In this document: one piece after another, positions 1 to 5,475 of the stretch
Numbering within the stretch: the first letter of the stretch is position 1
Layout of the letters: every line of letters begins with the position of its first letter
Notes under the pieces: generated by a model
What the model saw: the letters and a program-made list of their open reading frames with translations, nothing else
Told to the model about the DNA's origin: nothing
The model's database searches: none
NCBI GenBank assembly: GCA_019247255.1
Contig: JAFAPJ010000316.1
Location: forward strand, 1 to 6,471
Origin: Methylobacteriaceae bacterium
GTDB lineage: Bacteria; Pseudomonadota; Alphaproteobacteria; Rhizobiales; Beijerinckiaceae
Length of the DNA: 6,471 nt
Reading direction: 5' to 3'
Position numbers and translations under genes: made by a program

Positions 1-23
1 GCGGCCGCCGCGGCGCCAGCCGA

Positions 24-1436
24 TCAGCCCGGCCGGTAGGCCTCCGCGAGGCTCGGCCAGGGCCGCGCCTTCTCGTAGGCGCGGGCGGCCCGCAGGACCG
101 AGCCGTCGCGCAGCATCGGCCCGACAATCTGGAGCCCGACGGGCAGGCCCGTCCCGGTGAGCCCGCACGGCACGCTCGCGGCGGGCTGGAGCGTCAGGTT
201 GAACGGGTAGGTATAGGGCGTCCAGGCGAGCCAATCGGCGCCGAAGCGACCGTCCGCCGGCGTGTCGCGGCCGGCCTCGACCGCGACCGTCGCGACCGTC
301 GGGGTGAGCAGGAGGTCGTAGCGCTCGTGAAAGCGCGCCATGGCGAGCGAGAGCGCCGAACGCGCGTTGGCGGCGGCAACGTAGTCCGCGCCCGAGATCT
401 CGCGTCCTGCCGTCGCAATCGCCACGAAGCCCGGGTCGATCTCGCCCCAGCGCGATTCGGGAATCGTCCGGAGCACCGACCAGGCGCCCGTCCGCCAGAG
501 CGTCGTGAGGACCGGGAGCGCGGGCGGCAGGTCGGGATCGGCGCGCACGACCTCGGCGCCGAGCTCCGCGAAGACCTGCGCGCCCGCCTCGGCGAGCTCC
601 TCGACCTCCGGGTCGATCCGCTCGACCTGGCCGCCGAGACGCGGGCTCCAGGCCACACGCAGCCCCTTCACGCCGATCTCGAGCCCGGCCAGGTAATCCT
701 GCGCGGGCGTGACGAGGGCGTTGATGTCGCGCGGATCGGGCGCGCCGATCGTGCCCAGCATGATCGCGGCGTCCGTCACCGTGCGGGTCAGCGGCCCGAC
801 ATGCGAGACGATCGCGAAGGCGGAGGGCGGATAGTTCGGCACGCGGCCGAAGCTCGGCTTGATGCCGAAGAGCCCGCAGAAAGCGGCCGGGATGCGGATC
901 GAGCCCGCGCCGTCCGTGCCGAGGTGGAGAGGGCCGAGCCCGATCGCGGCCGCGATGGCGGCGCCGGCCGAGGAGCCGCCGGGCGTGCGGCTCGTGTCCC
1001 ACGGGTTCAGCGGCACGCCGGAAAGGCGGCTGTCGCCGACGCCCTTCCAGCCGAATTCGGGCAGGGTGGTCTTCGCCCAGGGGATAGCGCCGGCCTCGAG
1101 GAGCCGGTCGACCGCGGGCGAGCTCTCGGCCACGGGGCCGTCCGGGCTCGTCAGCGAGCCGCGGCGCATCGGATGGCCGGCCCAAGCGATGTTGTCCTTC
1201 ACCGTGAAGGGCACGCCGTCGAGGGGCCCCATCGGCTGACCCTGCGCCCAGCGCGCCTCGGACGCGGAGGCCGCGGCGAGCGCCTGGTCCGGGTCGACGA
1301 GCACGAAGGCGCGCAGCGGCCCACCCGTCGTCTCCGCGCGCGCGAGCAGGCCCGCCATCACCTCGCGGGGCGAGAGGCGGCGCGCGCGATAGGCCTCGAC
1401 GAGGGTCGGGACGTCGAAGGTCGACGGGTCGATCAC
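24..1436 (-). CDS. Amidase (amidase signature family, GatA-like)
   Basis: A 470-residue amidase-signature hydrolase, a normal length for the family, which cleaves carbon-nitrogen amide bonds in the cytoplasm. The Ser-cisSer-Lys triad is visible: Lys80 in VKDNIAW, Ser155 in the glycine/serine motif PGGSSAG, and the nucleophile Ser179 in GTDGAGSIRIPA. The C-terminal QPAASVPCG...LPVGLQIVG block is also typical. There is no signal peptide or membrane segment. The start is GTG at 1436-1434. It is preceded by GGAG (plus-strand 1443-1446) at a 6-base spacing, and it overlaps the stop of the upstream VOC gene as GTGA, so translation is probably coupled. It is unlikely to be GatA of the Glu-tRNA amidotransferase, because no gatB or gatC is adjacent and the middle region diverges. 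The substrate cannot be read from sequence; a small amide, carbamate or acylated amine is possible. Confidence 0.93.
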   Translation of the reverse strand: MIDPSTFDVPTLVEAYRARRLSPREVMAGLLARAETTGGPLRAFVLVDPDQALAAASASEARWAQGQPMGPLDGVPFTVKDNIAWAGHPMRRGSLTSPDGPVAESSPAVDRLLEAGAIPWAKTTLPEFGWKGVGDSRLSGVPLNPWDTSRTPGGSSAGAAIAAAIGLGPLHLGTDGAGSIRIPAAFCGLFGIKPSFGRVPNYPPSAFAIVSHVGPLTRTVTDAAIMLGTIGAPDPRDINALVTPAQDYLAGLEIGVKGLRVAWSPRLGGQVERIDPEVEELAEAGAQVFAELGAEVVRADPDLPPALPVLTTLWRTGAWSVLRTIPESRWGEIDPGFVAIATAGREISGADYVAAANARSALSLAMARFHERYDLLLTPTVATVAVEAGRDTPADGRFGADWLAWTPYTYPFNLTLQPAASVPCGLTGTGLPVGLQIVGPMLRDGSVLRAARAYEKARPWPSLAEAYRPG

Positions 1437-2326
1437 GGGGCGCTCCGGAGCGGGCCGTCGGATTGGAATACGAGGACGGTGCCGGTCGCGCGCTCGGGCG
1501 GCACCACCACGCGCCCGGCCGCATCGGGCGCGATACCCGTCGCGCGCGCGGCCGCCTCGAGGTCCGCAGTCGCCAGGACGAGCGCGGCGGCGCCCCTTGC
1601 GCGGCAGCGTTCGAGGGGAATGGTCGGATAGCGCGCCGCGAAGGCCGCGGGCGACAGGAACAGGAACCGGCCCCGGTCGGCGCCCGTCGGCACCGCGTAG
1701 ACGCCCTCGCCCGCGGCTACGATCTCGGCCGCGAGGAGCCCGGCGCAGGCGCGGGCGGCGTTCTCGGGATCAGGCGCGATCGCCTCGACCGACAGGATCG
1801 CCCGCGCGCCGTTCGCATGATCCTGCAACTCGGGGAGCCAGACCGTCTCCGGCGTCTGGTGCTCGCAGGCGAAGAGGCGCAGGCCCGCCGGTGCCGTCTC
1901 CGGCGCCCATTCGAAGGTGCGGAAGGCGGCCCGTGCCGTCCCGCCGCCCGGAAGAGCGACGGGCCGCTCGAAGCTCTGCGGCCCCTCCGCGCGGTCGCCG
2001 CGGGCCCGGGCCGCCGCGAGGCCGAGCGCGGCGTCGTCCGTCCGCAGCGCGGCCCGGTCGAGTCCCTCGCCGTCGCGGGCGAGCGCCGCGCGGTCTCCCG
2101 CATTCATCGCGGTCTCGGCCACGATCCCGAGGAGCTCGAGGTAATCCGGGCCGAGGATGATGGTGAAATTGGCCGTGCCCTTGGCGGCGCTGTGGAGGCC
2201 GCGCGGCGCCAGGGTGAAGCCGATGCTTTCCCAGGACCGAGCCGCCCGGTCGAGGTCGCGCACGAGGATGACGACGTGGTCGAGCCCGGAAAGGTGCGTG
2301 TCCGCCATGGCGGGGCTTTGGAGCAT
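1433..2326 (-). CDS. VOC family protein, glyoxalase-like domain
   Basis: A 297-residue vicinal-oxygen-chelate protein, similar in plan to the Glyoxalase_3-type family. The N-terminal module begins with LDHVVILVRDLDRAARSWESIGF, in which His17 is a candidate metal ligand. It continues to GTANFTIILGPDYLELLG, in which Glu64 is a second candidate ligand. The C-terminal half (about residues 165-290) looks like a second, decayed VOC half: ILSVEAIAPDPENAARACAGLL, then GRFLFLSP. Family members do metal-dependent chemistry on small molecules (isomerisation, ring cleavage, thiol addition); this substrate is unknown. ATG at 2326 is favoured because GGAAG precedes it by 7 bases. A second in-frame ATG at 2308 would give 291 residues and lies in a duplicated copy of the same start sequence. 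It is the first gene of a unit with the amidase and is divergent from the exported hydrolase. Confidence 0.85.
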   Translation of the reverse strand: MLQSPAMADTHLSGLDHVVILVRDLDRAARSWESIGFTLAPRGLHSAAKGTANFTIILGPDYLELLGIVAETAMNAGDRAALARDGEGLDRAALRTDDAALGLAAARARGDRAEGPQSFERPVALPGGGTARAAFRTFEWAPETAPAGLRLFACEHQTPETVWLPELQDHANGARAILSVEAIAPDPENAARACAGLLAAEIVAAGEGVYAVPTGADRGRFLFLSPAAFAARYPTIPLERCRARGAAALVLATADLEAAARATGIAPDAAGRVVVPPERATGTVLVFQSDGPLRSAP

Positions 2327-2336
2327 GGCGGGGCTT
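2306..2336 (-). repeat. 13-bp direct repeat carrying two alternative start codons
   Basis: The minus-strand sequence AAGCCCCGCCATG occurs twice, at 2336-2324 and 2318-2306, offset by exactly 18 bases (six codons). Each copy ends in an ATG in the frame of the VOC gene. Only the upstream copy is preceded by GG, which makes a GGAAG ribosome-binding-like motif; the downstream copy is preceded by CTCCA. This looks like a small in-frame duplication of the initiation region. The duplication itself is seen directly; its effect on start choice is inferred. Confidence 0.8.
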
Positions 2337-2367
2337 CCGGCACAAACCCTTTTCGGCTTTCATCCGC

Positions 2368-2390
2368 GGGCCGGACGGAGAGCCGGACCC
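2368..2390 (+). promoter_or_regulatory. Small leader hairpin next to ribosome binding site
   Basis: GGGCCGG at 2368-2374 can pair with CCGGACCC at 2383-2390, giving seven pairs with A2387 bulged out and an 8-base loop. The 3' arm ends directly before the GAGGAGG ribosome binding site of the exported hydrolase. The same segment also contains two direct copies of GCCGGAC (2370-2376 and 2382-2388) set 12 bases apart, so a protein-binding site is an alternative. In DNA this GC-rich, such a structure can arise by chance. Confidence 0.3.
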
Positions 2391-2397
2391 GAGGAGG
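2391..2397 (+). promoter_or_regulatory. Ribosome binding site that fixes the GTG start of the exported hydrolase
   Basis: GAGGAGG is a near-perfect Shine-Dalgarno sequence 8 bases before GTG at 2406. It decides the start: the same frame stays open upstream to 2157, but that extension lies inside the opposing VOC gene. Starting at 2406 puts a clean signal peptide at the N-terminus. Confidence 0.85.
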
Positions 2398-2405
2398 ATC
2401 GTCAC

Positions 2406-3578
2406 GTGAGAGCTATCCTGGCCGCAGCGGCGCTCGTCTGCGCGCTCAACGCCGCCCCGGCCGTCGCGCAGACGTCGCCCCTGATCGTCGAGAAGAAGGT
2501 CTTCGAGCTGCCGAGCTACACGACCGAAGGCGGGCAGACGATCAAGAACGTCCGGATCGGCTGGGAGAGCTACGGCACTCTCAACGCCGACAAGTCGAAC
2601 GCGATCCTCATCACCCATTTCTTCTCGGCGACGAGCCATGCCGCCGGGAAGTACGCCGCGAGCGACGCCGTTCCGGGCTACTGGGATGCGATCATCGGAC
2701 CCGGCAAGGCGATCGACACGGACAAATACTTCGTCCTGTCGTCCGACACGCTCGTTAACCTCAACGCCAACACGCCGAACGTGGTCACGACCGGACCGGC
2801 CTCGGTCAATCCGGACACCGGCAAGCCCTACGGCCTCTCGTTCCCGATCGTGACGATCCGGGACATGGTGGGAGTCCAGAAGGCGCTCGTCGACACGCTC
2901 GGGATCAAGAAGCTGCGGGCCGTGGTCGGCGCCTCGATGGGTGGGCTCCAGGCTTTCGAATGGGCCGTGAACTACCCCGACGCGATCGAGCGCATCGTGC
3001 CCGTGATCTCGGCCGCGGGCGGCGACGCCTTCCTGACCGCCTGGCTCGATGTCTGGGGCCAGCCCATCAAGCTCGATCCGAAATGGAACGGCGGCGATTA
3101 TTACGGGCGCGAGGCGCCGAATGCCGGACTCGCCGGCGCCCTGAAGGTCGTCTCGCTTCATGCGAACCAGGCCGATTGGGCGAACGCGACCTTCGGGCTC
3201 GCCCCCGCGGCGCCCGCGAAGGCGCCCGGCGCCGCGATGGACAACCAGTTCAAGATCGAGGCGGCGCTCGAGGCCGGCGGCAAGGCCCGGGCCGCGGGCG
3301 CGGACGCGAACCACTTCCTCTACCTCGTGAAGGCGAACCAGCTCGCCGCCGCCGATCCCGCGAAGGTCAAGGTTCCGACCCTGCTCGTCTCGAGCCCGAA
3401 CGATCTCGTCTTCCCGCCGGCCTGGGTCGAACGGACGGCGGGCGCGATCGCGGCGAACGGCACGAAGGTCCAGCGCGCGAGCGTCGCGGGCCCGAACGGT
3501 CACCTCAACGGCGTGCTGCACATCAATCAGGCCGGGCCGGCGATCGCCGAGTTCCTGGCTCGCCCGCTCACGAACTGA
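2406..3578 (+). CDS. Exported alpha/beta hydrolase, homoserine O-acetyltransferase (MetX)-like
   Basis: A 390-residue protein from a GTG start. Residues 1-21 form a Sec signal peptide: one early Arg, an Ala/Leu-rich core, and a predicted cleavage at AVA-QT, so the enzyme should be periplasmic. The rest matches the MetX family in order: ITHFFSATSHAAG, GYWDAIIGPGKAIDTDKYFVL, TGPASVNPDTGKPYG, then TIRDMVGVQKALVDTLGIKKLRAVVG. The likely triad is Ser177 in the elbow GASMGG, Asp333 in SPNDLVFPP and His366 in GPNGHLNG. True MetX is cytoplasmic and uses acetyl-CoA to acetylate homoserine. Export, the NLNANTPNVVT segment before the TGP motif, and the sequence after the catalytic His (LNG rather than the usual DAF) argue for a hydrolase with another substrate. 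It is a single-gene unit, convergent with the lytic transglycosylase. The fold is certain; the function is not. Confidence 0.9.
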   Translation: MRAILAAAALVCALNAAPAVAQTSPLIVEKKVFELPSYTTEGGQTIKNVRIGWESYGTLNADKSNAILITHFFSATSHAAGKYAASDAVPGYWDAIIGPGKAIDTDKYFVLSSDTLVNLNANTPNVVTTGPASVNPDTGKPYGLSFPIVTIRDMVGVQKALVDTLGIKKLRAVVGASMGGLQAFEWAVNYPDAIERIVPVISAAGGDAFLTAWLDVWGQPIKLDPKWNGGDYYGREAPNAGLAGALKVVSLHANQADWANATFGLAPAAPAKAPGAAMDNQFKIEAALEAGGKARAAGADANHFLYLVKANQLAAADPAKVKVPTLLVSSPNDLVFPPAWVERTAGAIAANGTKVQRASVAGPNGHLNGVLHINQAGPAIAEFLARPLTN

Positions 3579-3595
3579 GCCGGCTCCGTCGCGCT

Positions 3596-3613
3596 CCGGC
3601 CCTCGAGGGCCGG
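3596..3613. terminator. Perfect 18-bp palindrome, candidate bidirectional terminator
   Basis: CCGGCCCTCGAGGGCCGG is perfectly self-complementary. As RNA it folds as a 7-bp GC stem with a TCGA loop, and two further pairs can form beyond one mismatch (3593-3594 with 3615-3616). It lies between two convergent stop codons, 17 bases past the hydrolase stop and 8 bases past the transglycosylase stop, where a shared terminator is expected. Neither side has a clear U-tract, so it may be a weak or Rho-assisted terminator, or mainly an mRNA 3'-end stabiliser. Confidence 0.6.
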
Positions 3614-3621
3614 CGCCTGGC

Positions 3622-4749
3622 CTACTGGGCGCTTGAGCCCGAGGTGATGGCAGCGGTGTTCCAGATCACGCCGGGCGGCTGCGCGGCGGCCGGCGCATCG
3701 TCAGCCTCGTCGCGCTTCGCGGTCTCGAGCGTGCCCTTCTTCTTCGCGGCATAGTAGTAGCCGCGGGCGTAAAAGGAGACGGCGCGATCGAAATTGCCGC
3801 CCGCGGTGCGGTAAGCGCCGGCGAGATACTTGACGGCGTAGGTGAGGTTCGTCTCCGCGTCCAGAAGGCCTGCGGGCCCGCCCGTATAGCCGAGGCCGCG
3901 CGCCGTCGCGGTCTTGATCTGCATGAGGCCCATGGCGCCGCCTTGCCCGACGGCGCGCGGGTTGTACTTGCTCTCGCGGATCACGATCCGATGCACGAGC
4001 GCTTCCGGCACGCCGTTGAGCTTCGCGTGATGACGGATGCGCGCGTCGAGCGCGGATCGCCCGCTGGAGATCGGCGGCTCGGACGCCTCGACGGTCGGCA
4101 CGGAGGGCGCGAAGGAGCCGAAGAGCGAGCTGAGGAGGCCGCCGCCGGAGGACGGGGCCTGAGCGGGCGCGGTCGCCGGTACGTCCGGCAGCGCCGCGAC
4201 CTGCGGCTGAGGTGCGGCGGCGGCCGGCAGCGCCGGGCGCGGCGGCGGCAGCACGGCGAGGCTCGGGGCGGCGGTCGCGGCGTCCTCGGCCGTCGCCGGC
4301 ACTTCCTCCGGCAAGGAGGGCCGCAGCGGCGGCAGCACCGCGACGGCGGGCCCGAGGCGGGTCCCGCCGAGATCCGTGCCCGGCAGGGCGGCAAGCCGGA
4401 TCGGCTCCGCGGCGGCGGACGGAGCGACCGCGGCGAGCGCCGAGGCGCCGCCCGGCGCGGACCGGAGCGGCCCGTCGAGATCGGCGTCCGGGATCACGGG
4501 GCCGACCGCCCCGGCGAGGGCGGACGCGCCCTCGACGATCGTACCCGTCGCGGCCGGGAGCGCCTCGGCCCTGGCGGGCGGCAGGATCGCGACGAGCCGG
4601 GTGCGGGGCGCGACCGCTCGGCGAGACGTCACCATCGCCTCGTTCGGCGCTTCGCGCATCGCGTATTCGGCCGGTGCCGCCCCCTGCGCCCAAGCGGGGG
4701 ACGTCAGGCCGGCGACGGCGAAGCTCACGAGCGCGAATCGGTTCAGCAT
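3622..4749 (-). CDS. Exported lytic transglycosylase (SLT domain)
   Basis: A 375-residue protein from ATG at 4749; it cleaves the glycan strands of peptidoglycan. Residues 1-21 are a Sec signal peptide ending SPAWA-QG. Residues 22-225 are an Ala/Pro-rich, probably disordered region with repeated LPP/LPxxRPxLP motifs. The catalytic SLT domain is about residues 232-335: catalytic Glu259 in IRESKYNPRA, GLMQIK at 274-279, NLTYAVKYLAGAY, and SFYARGYYY where the family usually has an AYNAG-like motif. A 40-residue Ala-rich tail follows. Beginning seven codons earlier at TTG 4770 is possible, but it would add charged residues and has a poorly placed ribosome site. The gene is 153 bp downstream of the Nudix gene on the same strand, so it may have its own promoter. 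Periplasmic wall remodelling or hole-making for an envelope machine is likely; no machine genes are adjacent. Confidence 0.9.
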   Translation of the reverse strand: MLNRFALVSFAVAGLTSPAWAQGAAPAEYAMREAPNEAMVTSRRAVAPRTRLVAILPPARAEALPAATGTIVEGASALAGAVGPVIPDADLDGPLRSAPGGASALAAVAPSAAAEPIRLAALPGTDLGGTRLGPAVAVLPPLRPSLPEEVPATAEDAATAAPSLAVLPPPRPALPAAAAPQPQVAALPDVPATAPAQAPSSGGGLLSSLFGSFAPSVPTVEASEPPISSGRSALDARIRHHAKLNGVPEALVHRIVIRESKYNPRAVGQGGAMGLMQIKTATARGLGYTGGPAGLLDAETNLTYAVKYLAGAYRTAGGNFDRAVSFYARGYYYAAKKKGTLETAKRDEADDAPAAAQPPGVIWNTAAITSGSSAQ

Positions 4750-4790
4750 TAACGAAAGGTCTCGATCCAACGGCCCGGACGCTCCGGGCG

Positions 4791-4825
4791 GAATGGGGCC
4801 GGAAGGTGGCAGGTTGCCCCAATTC
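4791..4825 (-). promoter_or_regulatory. Inverted repeat upstream of the lytic transglycosylase
   Basis: GAATGGGGC at 4791-4799 pairs with GCCCCAATTC at 4816-4825, giving nine pairs with A4821 bulged and a 16-base loop. It sits 42-76 bases upstream of the transglycosylase ATG. It could be an operator or a leader stem. The AATTC arm makes it less GC-monotonous than a chance match would be, but no known regulator site is recognised. Confidence 0.25.
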
Positions 4826-4877
4826 GGGCAGCCGGGGCGGCCGAGAGAGCGACCCCGTGGCTTTCGAGTGACACTCG

Positions 4878-4897
4878 GACCCGAGACCGGCCGGGTC
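4878..4897 (-). terminator. Weak hairpin just after the Nudix stop, possible terminator
   Basis: GACCCG at 4878-4883 and CGGGTC at 4892-4897 form a perfect 6-bp stem with an 8-base loop, 5 bases beyond the Nudix stop codon. A second short inverted repeat, CGAGTG-A-CACTCG at 4865-4877, follows at once. There is no U-tract. The two together could end or attenuate the flavoprotein-Nudix transcript before the transglycosylase, but the stems are short. Confidence 0.25.
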
Positions 4898-4902
4898 GCG
4901 GA

Positions 4903-5475
4903 TCAGCTCGCGCCGAACAGATCCGGCCGTCGCAGCTGGAGCGCCTGGAGCAGCACCAAGGCCTTGACGTCGGCGAGGCGCCCGTCCTGCGACCAGCGGG
5001 CGAGCTCGTCGAGCGAGACCTCCTCGGCATGCACCTCCTCCATCTCGGAGGCGAGCCCGCCCCCGGGACCCTGGCGATCCGCCGGGCCGTAAGGAGCAAG
5101 ATAGAGATGCATGCGCTCGGTCGAGATGCCGGGCATCGTCCAGACGGTCGCCACGAGCTCGAGCTGGCCCAGCGCCAGCCCGGTCTCCTCCAGCGCCTCG
5201 CGCCGCGCGCATTCGGCCGGATCGTCGCTCTCGAGAAGCCCGGCCGCGACCTCCGCGATGTCGCCCGCGCCGACCTGGTGCAGCACGGGCGCGCGCAGCT
5301 GCCGGATCACCGTCGCGACGCGGCGCTCCGGATCGTAGGGCAGCACCGCGACCGCGTCGCCGTGATGCTCGATCTCTCGCCGCATCTCCTGGCCGCTCGC
5401 CGTGCGTACTCTGGCGACGAACATCTTCGCCCAGCCGTCATGGACGGTCTCAAGCGCGGTGATGGCAGGTGTCAT
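4903..5475 (-). CDS. Nudix hydrolase, YffH/NudK-AdpP type
   Basis: A 190-residue Nudix pyrophosphatase, a full length for the ADP-sugar/GDP-mannose pyrophosphatase family; it hydrolyses nucleoside diphosphates linked to another group. The Nudix box is at residues 79-100 (AGLLESDDPAECARREALEETGL), with REALEETGL holding the metal-binding glutamates Glu93, Glu96 and Glu97. The first part of the box is one residue shorter than the Gx5Ex7REUxEExGU consensus. From memory, E. coli NudK has the same short form (GLLDNDEPEVCIRKE). A VWTMPGISTE motif (Glu120) and GGGLASEMEEVHAEEVSLDEL further support this group. ATG at 5475 overlaps the stop of the flavoprotein gene as ATGA, with AGGA 6 bases upstream. 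The substrate could be ADP-ribose, GDP-mannose or another NDP-sugar; sequence alone does not decide. Confidence 0.9.
   Translation of the reverse strand: MTPAITALETVHDGWAKMFVARVRTASGQEMRREIEHHGDAVAVLPYDPERRVATVIRQLRAPVLHQVGAGDIAEVAAGLLESDDPAECARREALEETGLALGQLELVATVWTMPGISTERMHLYLAPYGPADRQGPGGGLASEMEEVHAEEVSLDELARWSQDGRLADVKALVLLQALQLRRPDLFGAS

Larger units (their letters stand above)
2327..2405. promoter_or_regulatory. Divergent intergenic region, presumed promoters for both directions
   Basis: This 79-bp gap separates the VOC-amidase unit (leftward) from the exported hydrolase (rightward), so both promoters should lie in or near it. A patch at about 2341-2362 (cacaaacccttttcggcttt) is clearly less GC-rich than its surroundings, as expected for promoter melting. 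I could not recognise a convincing -35/-10 pair on either strand, so the call rests on gene orientation and composition. Confidence 0.4.

Noticed and set aside
24..1436. GatA subunit of the Glu-tRNA(Gln) amidotransferase
   Set aside because: There are no gatB or gatC neighbours; the gene pairs with a VOC protein instead and the middle region looks like a general amidase.
327..1631. A 434-codon plus-strand open frame opposite the amidase
   Set aside because: Composition is shadow-like (Arg, Gly, Glu, Ala) and it lies antisense to intact amidase and VOC genes.
2157..2405. An 83-residue N-terminal extension of the exported hydrolase
   Set aside because: It runs through the opposing VOC gene, and GAGGAGG plus a signal peptide mark GTG 2406 as the start.
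2439..2441. Cys12 of the hydrolase as a lipoprotein attachment site
   Set aside because: The preceding residues (ALV) do not form a lipobox and the Cys is inside the hydrophobic core, with a good AVA-QT cleavage site after it.
1770..3521. A 583-codon minus-strand open frame across the exported hydrolase and the VOC gene
   Set aside because: It is Arg/Asp-rich shadow coding antisense to a well-supported gene and out of frame with the VOC gene, with no recognisable domain.
4750..4770. TTG start adding seven residues to the transglycosylase
   Set aside because: The ATG at 4749 gives a compact signal peptide; the TTG has only a poorly spaced GGAG and adds acidic residues before it.
3701..5212. 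A 503-codon minus-strand open frame over the transglycosylase and Nudix genes
   Set aside because: It is another frame of two clear genes, composed of Arg/Gly/Ala-rich nonsense; the other frames carry catalytic motifs.
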